A stretch of DNA of 64,000 bases. It comes from an uncultured Bacteroidales bacterium. Its GTDB lineage: Bacteria; Bacteroidota; Bacteroidia; Bacteroidales; Bacteroidaceae. Shown here piece by piece: positions 1 through 9,758 of this stretch. The position numbers and the translations under genes were made by a program. The DNA lies in NCBI GenBank assembly GCA_902799655.1, contig CADCBH010000017.1:21027-85026 (forward strand). The letters run 5' to 3'. Within the stretch, counting starts at the first letter, position 1. Each line of letters starts with the position of its first letter. The notes beneath the pieces were generated by a model, which was not told the DNA's origin, searched no databases, and saw only the letters and a list, made by a program, of their open reading frames with translations.

Positions 1-1037
1 TAGTGCAGTTCGGGGGTTGTGGGAATGGTGGGAGCGTTGTGCTTAGAGGGGATGAAGGCCTCGTGCAACTGTGTCATCTGGCTGTACTCATCATCCCATC
101 CCGTGTCTTTTGGCTTAATGGTGATGATGCCGCTCTCCACATCGTGGATGTCGTCTTCATACTGGCGCAATGCCAAACCGATAACGGCCATATATACCTC
201 GCGGTCGATACCCTTGGTCTTCAGACCTTCCTGCAGGATAATACCCGTCTTGTGGCCAACCTCCATCGTCTTTTCCACTGTCTTGGTGATGGGCTTGATG
301 GGCTGGTGGTGAGCAACCTTCTTGGCTGTCTCCATGTGTCGCATCAGCAGACCAAAGAGAGTAAAGGTAATCCAGAGCAATGCCAGACAGAAAAAGACGA
401 TACTCATGGCCATAATGGCCATACCAAAGCCATAGGGGTCTTCACGCTTGAACTTCTCAATCTTCGACTCGTTGACTGTGGTCATGTTCTCAATACCTGG
501 TGTGACGCGGTCGGCAGACTTTACTTCCCAGTCGGCAGCATTGCCATTGTTGGCGACGCGGGCATACGACTGGTTAGCATCCAAAGCAGGTACGGTGATA
601 GAGTCGATGAGTTGTGTAGCATTGCCGTTATAGAGGGCAATCCATGTAGGCTTACCTGTTTGTACAGGAACAGAGAGATGCAGTGTACCTTGTGTCGGAC
701 TTGTGCCCAACTGGAACACGATGAGTTGATGTCCCTTGAGCTCAGTACGGCTGTCACCATTTGGAATGATGCTCATCCGCTTGACACGCTCAGGTACACT
801 CATCTGCTTGTCAAGTACAGAACGGTCGGTGGTGAGATACATGCCACGGATGTTGTATGTGGAGTGAGAGATATTGGCAATCTCCACCCACGCATGCCGT
901 GCGCCATACTCATCAATCAGACTGTTCTCATTGTGTGTCATTACCTCGTTCAGCTTAATGCTGGCATCCATTTGGGCCATCATCGGCAGTGAGGTAAGGA
1001 CCACGAGTACCCCTGAAAGAAGTCTTAGTTTATTCAT
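1..1037 (-). CDS. OadG-family (decarboxylase gamma subunit-like) protein with lamin-tail-like N-terminus, 3' part outside window
   Basis: Read on the minus strand from ATG at 1037, the frame stays open for 345 codons to the window edge. It begins with a signal peptide (MNKLRLLSGVLVVLTSLPMMA), followed by an exported domain of about 150 residues (LNEVMTHNENSLIDEYGARH, then VEIANIS) that looks like a lamin-tail fold. A single membrane helix follows (GMAIMAMSIVFFCLALLWIT), and then a cytoplasmic tail containing VIGLALRQYEDDIHDVESG. A lamin-tail-like domain joined to an OadG segment is typical of Bacteroidota proteins encoded beside biotin-dependent methylmalonyl-CoA or oxaloacetate decarboxylases, where the gamma subunit anchors the sodium pump. 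The rest of such an operon would lie left of the window. The nearby mutAB genes support a succinate-propionate context. The family call is from recognition of the pattern, not a search. Confidence 0.75.
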   Translation of the reverse strand, partial: MNKLRLLSGVLVVLTSLPMMAQMDASIKLNEVMTHNENSLIDEYGARHAWVEIANISHSTYNIRGMYLTTDRSVLDKQMSVPERVKRMSIIPNGDSRTELKGHQLIVFQLGTSPTQGTLHLSVPVQTGKPTWIALYNGNATQLIDSITVPALDANQSYARVANNGNAADWEVKSADRVTPGIENMTTVNESKIEKFKREDPYGFGMAIMAMSIVFFCLALLWITFTLFGLLMRHMETAKKVAHHQPIKPITKTVEKTMEVGHKTGIILQEGLKTKGIDREVYMAVIGLALRQYEDDIHDVESGIITIKPKDTGWDDEYSQMTQLHEAFIPSKHNAPTIPTTPELH

Positions 1038-1090
1038 TATTATTGATTATTATATAAGTCTGATAAGTCTGATAGGGCTAGTGGGTATTT

Positions 1091-2782
1091 CTATCCACAG
1101 AAGAATAGTACGACAATCTGGGCAGTGAAGATGCGCAGGAACATCGATAGTGGATATACTGTTGAATAGCCGATGGCAGGAGCCTCTTTCGAACAGGTGC
1201 TGTTGGCGTAGGCCAGTGCAGGGGGATCAGTATAGGTACCTGCTATCATACCCATGATAGTGAAATAGTTGAACTTATAGCGCAGACGGGCTATCGGACC
1301 AACTATCAGGATAGGAATCACCGTGATAATGAAACCTGTCAAGACATAGAGCAGTCCATTGCCCTCGACGACTGTCGAGAAGAAGGAGGCCCCCGCCTTG
1401 ATACCTACTGATGCTAGGAACAGCACCAGTCCAATCTCGCGTAACATCATGTTAGCCGAGGTGGTGGTATAAGTCACAAGATGCATCTTATAGCCATAGC
1501 GACCAATGAGAATGGCGATAATCAGTGGACCGCCAGCCAAGCCGAGCTTTACGGGAACAGGCATACCGGGAATGCCGATAGGCAGAGAACCGAAGATGAG
1601 GCCCAGGAAGATACCCACAAAGATAGTGGCGATATTGGGCGCATCCAGACGACGGACACTGTTACCCATTTTGTTGGCCACGCGGTCAACAGCATCTTCA
1701 GGACCTACGACCATGATCTTGTCGCCCACCTGCAGGGGCAGAGTGGGAGAGGCGAAGATGTCCATACCCTGACGGGTGACACGTGTCACGTTAACGCCGT
1801 GCATGCTTGAGAAATGCATCGAAGCCAACGACTTACCATTGATCTTCGGATTGGTGATAATGATTCGCTTACAGGCCAGTGGCTGGTCTTGCTGCTCGAA
1901 GTCGATGTCGAGCTTGGGACCGATGAAGGCGGTGATGGCCTCCTGGTCGGCTTCGGCACAGACAATGAGCATCTGGTCACCCATGTGGAAGACTGTATTT
2001 CGGTTAGGTATCGACAGTTCGCCTTCATGAACAATGCGCGAGCAGACAAAGTCGCGGTTCAGGAATTCATGTACCTGAAAGAGTGTCTTGCCCTCCAGGT
2101 ATTTGTTGGTGACTTCCAGGTGCATCTTGTAGGGCTTCTTGGTGGCTTTCGTCTCCTCCATCGCCTTCAGCTGCGCTTCCTCGTTCTCCAGTTTCACCTT
2201 ACAGATATACCTTATTAGTATGGTAGCACCAATGATGCCCAGCACACCGAGCGGATAGGCGCAAGCATAAGCCGAGGCAATCTGTGGGGCATCCTGTCCG
2301 AAGACACTGCCCAGAGCTTCGTTGGCAGCACCAAGACCAGGGGTATTGGTGACGGCACCATACAATGTACCGATCATCATCGGCAGGTTGTTCTTGTCTG
2401 AAGTGTCAAAGAAGAGATAGTAGCAAGCAAACATGACGAGAATGTTGAGCATGATAGCCGTCGTTGACAGCAGGTTCAGTTTGACGCCTGCCTTGCCAAA
2501 GCTCTCAAAGAAACCAGGACCTACCTGCAAACCAATCATGAAGACGAAGAGAATCAGTCCGAAGTCTTGGATAAATGTCATGATGGGTGTCGGAGCTGTA
2601 AAACCGACATGTCCAGCTACGATGCCAGCGAACAACACAAAAGTAACGCCGAGTGAGATCCCTCCAATTTTCAGTTTCCCCAAATACACACCGACTGCTA
2701 TCACTACAGCATAGAGTAGCACAATGTGTGCCACTGAATCGGTCGTGGTAAACAAATTAGTTAACCATTGAAATGATTCCAT
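1091..2782 (-). CDS. AspT/YidE-type putative transporter with two TrkA-C domains
   Basis: A 563-residue membrane protein of the aspartate:alanine exchanger (AspT) duplication family. About five hydrophobic helices make up residues 15-190. Two TrkA-C-like cytosolic domains follow at about residues 215-380 ([13 protein letters not shown]; then [13 protein letters not shown] and [14 protein letters not shown]). A second hydrophobic block with Gly-rich helices runs from about 395 to 563. The order membrane-TrkA_C-TrkA_C-membrane and the length match the family. Members exchange dicarboxylates or amino acids, but the substrate here cannot be told from sequence. The gene lies 53 bp upstream of the OadG-like gene on the same strand, so co-transcription is possible, which would fit a C4-dicarboxylate role. 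Start ATG is at 2782, with a promoter element just upstream. Confidence 0.85.
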   Translation of the reverse strand: MESFQWLTNLFTTTDSVAHIVLLYAVVIAVGVYLGKLKIGGISLGVTFVLFAGIVAGHVGFTAPTPIMTFIQDFGLILFVFMIGLQVGPGFFESFGKAGVKLNLLSTTAIMLNILVMFACYYLFFDTSDKNNLPMMIGTLYGAVTNTPGLGAANEALGSVFGQDAPQIASAYACAYPLGVLGIIGATILIRYICKVKLENEEAQLKAMEETKATKKPYKMHLEVTNKYLEGKTLFQVHEFLNRDFVCSRIVHEGELSIPNRNTVFHMGDQMLIVCAEADQEAITAFIGPKLDIDFEQQDQPLACKRIIITNPKINGKSLASMHFSSMHGVNVTRVTRQGMDIFASPTLPLQVGDKIMVVGPEDAVDRVANKMGNSVRRLDAPNIATIFVGIFLGLIFGSLPIGIPGMPVPVKLGLAGGPLIIAILIGRYGYKMHLVTYTTTSANMMLREIGLVLFLASVGIKAGASFFSTVVEGNGLLYVLTGFIITVIPILIVGPIARLRYKFNYFTIMGMIAGTYTDPPALAYANSTCSKEAPAIGYSTVYPLSMFLRIFTAQIVVLFFCG

Positions 2783-2808
2783 TTTTTATCTTATTTATAT
2801 TTCGCGTG

Positions 2809-2839
2809 CAAAGGTACTAAAAATTGGCACAACCTCAAT
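2809..2839 (-). promoter_or_regulatory. Promoter of the AspT-like gene
   Basis: On the minus strand TACCTTTG (2816-2809) matches the Bacteroidota -7 box. ATTG (2839-2836) lies 19 nt upstream as a weak -33 box. It is placed correctly for the gene starting at 2782. Confidence 0.55.
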
Positions 2840-2962
2840 ACTTTTGTGCAACTATTCAATGGATAGAAATGTTAATTAAAGATAAATAGATGTCGTTCGT
2901 ATGGTAATTTGCGCCAAAAAGCGTACTTTTGCAGCCAATATAGATTTAAAATCAAATGAAAA

Positions 2963-4699
2963 ATGAATAAGAAATTATTGTTTTCTTGTATCGTGCTTTC
3001 CCTGACAGCTTGTAGCAAAAATCATGACTTGTCGTATGATGGTAATCAGGAAAATACCTTTGAGGCTTCTGTAGATTTCAATCATACATGGGAAATGTCT
3101 GTTCAAAATTCGCTAACAATCAAGTCACTGCCAACTGATTTCGAGACAAAAGTCGTCATGGTGCTTGATGCGAATCCGTTCTCAACAAATTCTGCCACTG
3201 TTCTGGCCTACGAGGAGGGTAAAGTTACTAGTATCAAATACGAGGCTCCTTCGTATTTTACCAAGTTGTACGTTGCCTGTGTTAATGATGACAAGATGCG
3301 TATTCGTAGCTTCGATGTGAAGAAAGGCGAAGTGGATTTTTCTGCATCTACAGTGGCAAAAACTCCTTCTAAAGCCAATCGCCGTGCTTCTGAACAGCTG
3401 ACTTTCCAGAAGACATTTAATGCAAACCATTTTGCCGATCAGGGTTGGAATGATGAGTTTGCGATGCTTTCTGAACCGACAGAAACAGTGTCGTTTACTG
3501 ATTTCTCAGAATATTACAAAATGTTCAAGGGTTTCTTGCCTGAGGGCAATAACAACAATAGGAAGTTGGAAGCCTATGATGCAATCTGGAAATGCAACGC
3601 GGTTGTTGTTTCCGAGGAAAATGGTGAAGTAAGCTTTGTTCCTGTCCATAAGGAAAGTTCTGTCAGTCAGTGCATTGGATACTACTATGTATTGCCTGGC
3701 CAGGATTTCAACATCAAGACCTGTAAGAAGTATGTGTTCCCCAGTATTTCGAAGATTGACGACTCTAAGGACGAATGCACTCAGAAACTGTACCGTTTGA
3801 AGTATTTTGATGAGCAGGGCAATGAATCGTATCAATTCCCCAAGGGAACAAGAATCGGCTTCTTTGCACATGTGATTCAAAGCAGTATTAGCAAAACGGA
3901 AGCTTTAGACTGGTATGTAGAAGGCGCCCAGAATATGGCTTTGTCTAACTATATGGCAGACAAAGGCTATACCGGTCCACTTGACGGATACAAAGAGTTC
4001 AGCCATGTGGTGATGTTCGAACGTAACAACGACATGCTCGTAGGTATGGAAGACTGGATTAAGGACTTCGACTACAATGATATCAATATCATGCTACGTG
4101 GTGACATAGAGAAACTTCCTGCTTCTGGAGTAGAAATTCCTAACCATACGCATATCTATTCTTACGCTTTTGAGGATACTCAGAGCGGTGACTACGACCT
4201 GAACGACGTCGTATTACAGGTGAAGCGTGTTTGGGGCGGACCTAATCAGGAGGTTAAACTGGTAGCCCTGGGTGCTAAGGATCGTATTAAGGCTTATTAT
4301 AAAAATGAGCAGGGTGAGGTCATTTCACTCTTTGGTGGCAAGGAACTCCATGAGGCCGTAGGTGTTGCTCAGAACACATTTGTCAATACCGAGACACTTA
4401 ATGTAGAAGACAGTAAGCTGCCTAGACAGAACATCCACTTCAACTACAGTACATTCCTTTATAGTAAGGCAGATTTCTATATTGTTAATGAGACTAAGAA
4501 TCAAGAAGTTCATGTGCCGTCAGCGCTTGGCTTAAAGGGACAGAATCCCAATGGTGTCTGTATCCCGTTTGCTTGGCAGTGGCCCAAGGAGCGTGTGAGA
4601 ATCTTTACTGCTTATCCTTCGTTTAAGGGCTTTGCTGAGAATATAGAAGTCAATACCGATTGGTACACTATGCCAGTAGACGGTAAGGTGTTCAAGTAA
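2963..4699 (+). CDS. LruC domain-containing lipoprotein (DUF4114/DUF4842-like)
   Basis: A 578-residue exported lipoprotein. The lipobox LTAC places the lipid-bearing Cys at residue 17. The C-terminal half carries the hallmarks of LruC/DUF4842 proteins: FSHVVMFERNNDMLVGMEDW, DFDYNDINIML, and later YAFEDTQSGDYDLNDVVLQV. The repeated D-Y-N/D-L-ND pattern looks like an acidic, possibly calcium-binding, surface. Such proteins sit on the cell surface of Bacteroidota and Leptospira; their function is unknown. A -7-like box TACTTTTG (2924-2931) lies 31 nt upstream, and a hairpin with a T-run follows the stop, so this is a single-gene unit. The family is fairly certain, the role is not. Confidence 0.8.
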   Translation: MNKKLLFSCIVLSLTACSKNHDLSYDGNQENTFEASVDFNHTWEMSVQNSLTIKSLPTDFETKVVMVLDANPFSTNSATVLAYEEGKVTSIKYEAPSYFTKLYVACVNDDKMRIRSFDVKKGEVDFSASTVAKTPSKANRRASEQLTFQKTFNANHFADQGWNDEFAMLSEPTETVSFTDFSEYYKMFKGFLPEGNNNNRKLEAYDAIWKCNAVVVSEENGEVSFVPVHKESSVSQCIGYYYVLPGQDFNIKTCKKYVFPSISKIDDSKDECTQKLYRLKYFDEQGNESYQFPKGTRIGFFAHVIQSSISKTEALDWYVEGAQNMALSNYMADKGYTGPLDGYKEFSHVVMFERNNDMLVGMEDWIKDFDYNDINIMLRGDIEKLPASGVEIPNHTHIYSYAFEDTQSGDYDLNDVVLQVKRVWGGPNQEVKLVALGAKDRIKAYYKNEQGEVISLFGGKELHEAVGVAQNTFVNTETLNVEDSKLPRQNIHFNYSTFLYSKADFYIVNETKNQEVHVPSALGLKGQNPNGVCIPFAWQWPKERVRIFTAYPSFKGFAENIEVNTDWYTMPVDGKVFK

Positions 4700-4722
4700 G
4701 AAATATACCATTAATTATATAG

Positions 4723-4755
4723 AAAAGTAGGGGATGATTTCTCCTACTTTTTTTA
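4723..4755 (+). terminator. Intrinsic terminator after the LruC lipoprotein gene
   Basis: AAAAGTAGG (4723-4731) pairs with CCTACTTTT (4743-4751) and runs into a T-tract. Confidence 0.75.
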
Positions 4756-4792
4756 TACTTTCAATAAATATGCCAAAAAATTGTATTTTTCT

Positions 4793-4823
4793 TTTGTATT
4801 GTGCGTACTTATTTGTATCTTTG
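4793..4823 (+). promoter_or_regulatory. Promoter of mutAB
   Basis: TTTG (4793-4796), a 19-nt spacer and TATCTTTG (4816-4823) match the Bacteroidota housekeeping promoter exactly. Transcription would start about 45 nt before mutA. Confidence 0.8.
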
Positions 4824-4873
4824 CAAGTCGATTATTCGTAACTTAAAACACTTATATAATAAACACTATTTTT

Positions 4874-6724
4874 ATGGCTAACAAAGAAAAACTCTTCAGC
4901 GAGTTCCAGGCGCCGACCAAACAAGAGTGGTTGGACAAGATTGAAGTGGACCTGAAAGGTGCCGACTTCCAAAAACGACTCGTATGGAGAACCAATGAGG
5001 GATTCAACGTGCAACCCTTCTATCGCAGGGAAGACCTGAAGGATCTGAAGACTCCCGAGGCACTGCCTGGTGAGTTCCCGTTTGTACGTGGTAACAAGAA
5101 AGACACCAACGAATGGTATGTTCGTCAGAATATTGCCGTCGTAGATGCCAAGGAGGCTAATGCTAAGGCTCTTGACATCCTGAACAAGGGTATCGATTCG
5201 CTGGGCTTCCGTATCAAGGGCAGCGATGTGAGCGCTGAGTTTATTGAAACGTTGCTGAAGGACATCTACTGCGAGATTGTTGATCTCAACTTCCGCACCT
5301 GTCCGCGTCACGCTCTGGAGCTGGCAAAGATTATTGATGCCTATTTCACCAAGAAGGGCTTCGACAAGGAGAAGTTGTCGTTCACAGTTGGCTTCGACCC
5401 CATCGAGGCCATGCTCACTAAGGGTAAGGACGTCACAGAGCTGCTGGCTGAGGGCCCGAAGATCGTGGAGGCTCTGAAAGACTATCCGAAGGCGCATGTG
5501 ATGACCGTACATACTGAGACATTGAACAATGCCGGTGCCTACATCGTCCAGGAATTGGGCTATGCCCTTGCCTGGGGTAACGAATATCTGCAACAGTTGG
5601 TAGATGCTGGTGTTGATGTAGATCTCGCTGCCCGTCAGATGAAGTTCTATATGGGCGTTTCGGAGAACTACTTCATGGAAATCGCCAAGTTCCGTGCTGC
5701 CCGCTTGTTGTGGGCTCAGATTGTCAAGCAGTATGAGCCAAAGAACGACAGCTCATGTAAGATGACTATCAATGCGACGACCTCTACCTATAATATGACG
5801 GTGTTTGATTCTTATGTCAATCTGCTCCGTTCGCAGACAGAGGCGATGAGTGCCGCTCTCGGTGGTGTCCACTCGATGGTAGTGACACCGTTTGACGCTC
5901 CTTACGAGAAGGCTACTGACTTCAGCGAGCGTATTGCACGCAATCAGCAGCTGCTCATCAAGGAGGAGGCTCATTTCGATCGTATTGTCGATGCCTCTGC
6001 TGGTTCTTATTATATCGAGCATCTGACTGATGCTTTGGCTCAGGAGGGTTGGAAGCTGTTCCTGAAGATAGAAGAGGAGGGAGGTTTCCTCGCTGCTGTT
6101 AAGGCAGGCACTGTTCAGGACGACATTAACGCTACCAATGTGAAGCGTCATGGTGATGCTGCCAAGCGCAAGGAGTTCATCCTCGGTACCAATCAGTTCC
6201 CCAACTTCACGGAGAAGAGCGAGGGTAAGCGTCCTCTTAGTGCTGCTGCCTGCTGTCACGGCGGTGATTGTGAGAAACCATTCAAGAAGCTGGAGAGCAC
6301 CCGCCTCGCAGCCGACTTCGAGGATTTGCGTATCCACACTGAGGAGACTAAGGTGCCAACAGCGTTTATGCTCACCATCGGTAACCTCGCTATGCGTCAG
6401 GCTCGTGCACAGTTCTCGTGCAACTTCCTGGCTTGCGCTGGCTACAAGGTCATCGACAACCTCGGCTTCAAGACCGTTGAGGAAGGTGTCGACGCCGCTT
6501 TGGAAGCTAAGGCAGACATCGTCGTCATCTGTTCTTCCGACGATGAGTATGCTGAGTATGCTATCCCTGCCTTCAAGTACTTGAACGGCCGTGCCATGTT
6601 TGTGGTAGCTGGTGCTCCTGCTTGTATGGAAGACCTGAAGGCTGCCGGCATTGAGAACTTTGTTCACGTCAAGTGCAACGTGCTCGAGACTTTGAAAGAA
6701 TATAATCAGAAACTTGGCATTTAA
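4874..6724 (+). CDS. mutA: Methylmalonyl-CoA mutase small subunit
   Basis: 616 residues, the usual length for the small (beta) subunit of heterodimeric methylmalonyl-CoA mutase, which together with MutB interconverts succinyl-CoA and methylmalonyl-CoA in the succinate-propionate pathway. The TIM-barrel domain covers about residues 1-450 (LWAQIVKQYEPKNDSSC, ATTSTYNMTVFDSYVNLLR, GGVHSMVVTPFDAPY). The C-terminal flavodoxin-like domain (residues 480-616: TAFMLTIGNLAMRQARAQFS, then VVICSSDDEYAEYA) lacks the DxHxxG cobalamin-binding motif, as expected for this subunit. It has a strong promoter upstream and is followed 16 bp later by mutB on the same strand. The gene itself looks intact. Confidence 0.95.
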   Translation: MANKEKLFSEFQAPTKQEWLDKIEVDLKGADFQKRLVWRTNEGFNVQPFYRREDLKDLKTPEALPGEFPFVRGNKKDTNEWYVRQNIAVVDAKEANAKALDILNKGIDSLGFRIKGSDVSAEFIETLLKDIYCEIVDLNFRTCPRHALELAKIIDAYFTKKGFDKEKLSFTVGFDPIEAMLTKGKDVTELLAEGPKIVEALKDYPKAHVMTVHTETLNNAGAYIVQELGYALAWGNEYLQQLVDAGVDVDLAARQMKFYMGVSENYFMEIAKFRAARLLWAQIVKQYEPKNDSSCKMTINATTSTYNMTVFDSYVNLLRSQTEAMSAALGGVHSMVVTPFDAPYEKATDFSERIARNQQLLIKEEAHFDRIVDASAGSYYIEHLTDALAQEGWKLFLKIEEEGGFLAAVKAGTVQDDINATNVKRHGDAAKRKEFILGTNQFPNFTEKSEGKRPLSAAACCHGGDCEKPFKKLESTRLAADFEDLRIHTEETKVPTAFMLTIGNLAMRQARAQFSCNFLACAGYKVIDNLGFKTVEEGVDAALEAKADIVVICSSDDEYAEYAIPAFKYLNGRAMFVVAGAPACMEDLKAAGIENFVHVKCNVLETLKEYNQKLGI

Positions 6725-6740
6725 AGAATAGGAGAATTGA

Positions 6741-8862
6741 ATGATGCGTAAACAATTTAAAGACATAGATATCTACGCTGGTATCAAGGCTCAAGATGGT
6801 GCCAAGTGGATTAAAGAAAGACCCCAGAACACATCGAGGTACGTCCGGTTTATACGAAAGAAGACCTCGAAGGTATGGAACACCTCGACTTTACAGCCGG
6901 TATCCCTCCCTATCTGCGTGGTCCATACTCCATGATGTACCCCTTCAAGCCTTGGACAATCCGTCAGTATGCCGGATTCTCTACCGCTGAAGAGTCAAAC
7001 GCTTTCTATCGCCGTAACCTCGCCTCTGGTCAGAAAGGTCTTTCTGTGGCCTTCGACCTGCCCACACACCGTGGCTACGACCCCGATAACGCCCGTGTCG
7101 TAGGTGATGTCGGTAAGGCTGGTGTCAGTATCTGTAACGAAGAGAACATGAAGGTGCTCTTCTCGGGCATCCCCTTGAACAAGATGTCTGTGTCGATGAC
7201 CATGAACGGTGCCGTACTGCCTATTCTGGCATTCTACATCGTAGCCGGTCTGGAGCAGGGCGCTCAGTTGGAGGAGATGGCAGGTACCATCCAGAACGAT
7301 ATTCTGAAGGAGTTCATGGTACGTAATACCTATATCTATCCCCCTGCATTCTCGATGAAGATCATTGCTGATATCTTCGAATATACCTCCCAGAAGATGC
7401 CTAAGTTCAACAGCATCTCTATCTCAGGTTATCACATGCAGGAGGCCGGTGCTACTGCCGATATCGAGTTGGCTTACACTCTCGCCGATGGTATGGACTA
7501 TCTGCGTACTGGTGTGAATGCCGGTATCGATGTTGATGCGTTTGCACCCCGTCTCAGCTTCTTCTGGGCTATCGGTATGAACCACTTCATGGAGATTGCC
7601 AAGATGCGTGCTGGTCGTCTGTTGTGGGCTAAGATTGTGAAGAGTTTCGGTGCCAAGAATCCCAAGTCGCTCGCTCTGCGTACCCACTCGCAGACATCGG
7701 GTTGGTCACTCACCGAGCAGGACCCCTTCAACAATGTCGGTCGTACCTGTATCGAGGCTATGGCTGCCGTGTTGGGTCATACCCAGAGTCTGCACACCAA
7801 CGCCCTCGATGAGGCTATCGCCCTGCCTACCGACTTCTCCGCCCGTATCGCCCGTAATACCCAGATATATATCCAGAACGAGACCAAGGTCTGCAAGCAG
7901 ATTGACCCATGGGCAGGTTCCTACTATGTAGAGACCCTGACCAACGAACTGGTTCATAAGGCTTGGGAGCATATTCAGGAGATTGAGAAGCTGGGCGGCA
8001 TGGCTAAGGCCATCGAGACCGGTCTTCCGAAGATGCGTATCGAGGAGGCTGCAGCCCGTACTCAGGCCCGTATCGACTCTGGCGTTCAGACCATCGTCGG
8101 TACCAACAAGTACCGTCTGGAGCATGAGGATCCCATCGATATCCTCGAGGTTGACAACACTGCTGTGCGCAAGCAGCAGGAGGAGAACCTCAAAGAGGTA
8201 CGCAGCAAGCGCGATGAGGCAGCCTGCCAGGCAGCCCTCAAGGCCATCACCGATTGCGTGCGCGACTTCAACGAAGGCCGTAAGAGCGAGAACAATCTGC
8301 TCGACCTTGCCGTCAAGGCAGCTCAGCTGCGTTGTACCCTGGGTGAGATATCAGATGCCTGCGAAGCCATCGTAGGCCGTTATAAGGCAGTAATCAGAAC
8401 AATTTCAGGCGTGTATAGTTCAGAATCAAAGAACGATAGCGACTTCGAGTTGGCTTGCAAGCTGACCGATGAGTTCGTATCTTCGTAGCCAAGATGGGTC
8501 AGGATGGTCACGACCGTGGTGCAAAGGTAGTGGCTACGGGTTATGCCGACTGTGGCTTCGACGTGGATATGGGACCATTGTTCCAGACACCTGCCGAGGC
8601 TGCCCGTGAGGCTGTCGAGAACGATGTTCACATTGTGGGTGCCTCGTCGTTGGCAGCAGGTCATAAGACCCTCATCCCACAGCTGATTGAGGAATTGAAG
8701 AAACTGGGTCGTGAGGACATCATGGTCATTGCCGGTGGTGTGATTCCCGCTCAGGACTACGACTTCCTCTACAAAGCCGGTGTTGCCGCCATCTTCGGTC
8801 CTGGTACCTCTGTTGCCAAGGCTGCTGTTGAGATGATGAAGATTCTCCTGTCGGAAGAGTAG
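6741..8862 (+). pseudogene. mutB: Methylmalonyl-CoA mutase large subunit, interrupted by two frame-changing deletions
   Basis: Three consecutive frames together encode one MutB. The first (6741 to about 6816) gives MRKQFKDIDIYAGIKAQDGA and ends near WIKE. The second (about 6815-8488) runs from [20 protein letters not shown] through the whole barrel ([38 protein letters not shown]). The third (about 8480-8862) is the B12 domain with the intact axial-His motif GQDGHDRG and [16 protein letters not shown]. Compared with family members as I know them, about 7-8 residues are missing at each junction, in the N-terminal extension and in the linker before the B12 domain. Each loss shifts the frame in the same direction (3n+1 bases). 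Everything else is well conserved, so decay would be recent, or the sequence carries errors. If real, the cell lacks this mutase and would stop at succinate. Confidence 0.85.
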
Positions 8863-8884
8863 GAGAGTGGTTCGCACTAATAAT

Positions 8885-8916
8885 AAGCGACGCATCCTTT
8901 TCGGGGTGCGTCGCTT
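8885..8916. terminator. Terminator hairpin between mutB and the acid phosphatase gene
   Basis: AAGCGACGCA (8885-8894) pairs with TGCGTCGCTT (8907-8916), with extra inner pairs. It lies between convergent genes and could serve both, although the T-runs are short. Confidence 0.65.
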
Positions 8917-8938
8917 CTGTTTGGTATGATGGGTAGCG

Positions 8939-9652
8939 TTACTTCTTGCGCAACTTGGCATATTCCTTACGAGCCTTCTTGAGTTGCTCCTGGAAGGCTT
9001 CGCAGCTGTTCAGCCTGCTGAAGACCGCACTGGCCAGTATGAGTGAAGCGTCAACATCGCTCTTGTAATGGCGTCCGCAGATTACACGGCTCAAACCGTA
9101 TTCACGGGCACGGTTGATCAGCACGTCTGTTGAGTCGGGTACGACGCAGGCCAGTGTCAAGGCATACATCCAACCACGAATGGTGTGACCCGACGGGTAA
9201 CTGAATGTCGAGCGCTCCTTGTCATCATCCTGAGAGACCAATGATGGCTCATTGAAATAGGCAAACGGACGGGTACGCTTATAGTGATTCTTGACATTAC
9301 GGTTGGCTCTTGTACCGTCATTGACTGCCATCTGTGCGAGCCAGAAGATATCCGGTGTCTCTTCCTTACTGATGGTAAAACCAATGACCTCTGAATATAC
9401 CTTCTCCAGCCTCTCTACCTCGTCGATAGCGGCCTGTTGGCCACGAGGCGTCTCGCGCTGTTGTTTTCCCCAGTTGTAGAAATAGATATCGTTGGCAAAC
9501 TCTACACTATTGAATGCGGGCGGAGCCGGGATGAAATGTATGCCCTTAGGACATTCCTGTTCTGTGAGGAAATACTTTTTGTAATCACTGTCTTGAGCGT
9601 TGGCGGTTAACGTCAACAGCAGCATGAACGCTGAGTAGTATAATGTTTTCAT
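8939..9652 (-). CDS. Secreted class A nonspecific acid phosphatase (PAP2 family)
   Basis: A 237-residue exported phosphatase. The start is taken at 9652 (MKTLYYSAFMLLLTLTANA), because this gives a clean signal peptide and a -7 box (TACTTTTG, minus strand 9683-9676) sits just upstream; the longer frame would begin ahead of the promoter. The three PAP2 motifs are complete: K-x6-RP at residues 121-129, PSGH at 153-156, and SRVICGRHYKSD at 188-199 with His195 as the expected nucleophile and Asp199. It should hydrolyse phosphomonoesters in the periplasm. It resembles PhoC/PhoN enzymes in size and motif spacing. It converges with mutAB. Confidence 0.9.
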   Translation of the reverse strand: MKTLYYSAFMLLLTLTANAQDSDYKKYFLTEQECPKGIHFIPAPPAFNSVEFANDIYFYNWGKQQRETPRGQQAAIDEVERLEKVYSEVIGFTISKEETPDIFWLAQMAVNDGTRANRNVKNHYKRTRPFAYFNEPSLVSQDDDKERSTFSYPSGHTIRGWMYALTLACVVPDSTDVLINRAREYGLSRVICGRHYKSDVDASLILASAVFSRLNSCEAFQEQLKKARKEYAKLRKK

Positions 9653-9758
9653 AATACAGGTGTTTAGTTCAGTTGCAAAAGTACGAAAAAAAGTTTGAAT
9701 GAAAAACGGTTTATGAAGAAATTTTTTGTATCTTTGCAAACACTAATCACAAACAATA

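Noticed and set aside
3-992. Long plus-strand open frame of 329 codons
   Set aside because: It lies opposite the OadG-like gene, whose minus-strand frame has a signal peptide, a membrane helix and family motifs; the plus frame has none.
8494-8862. Stand-alone B12-binding protein
   Set aside because: Sequence and position show it is the C-terminal domain of MutB cut off by a frame change, not an independent gene.
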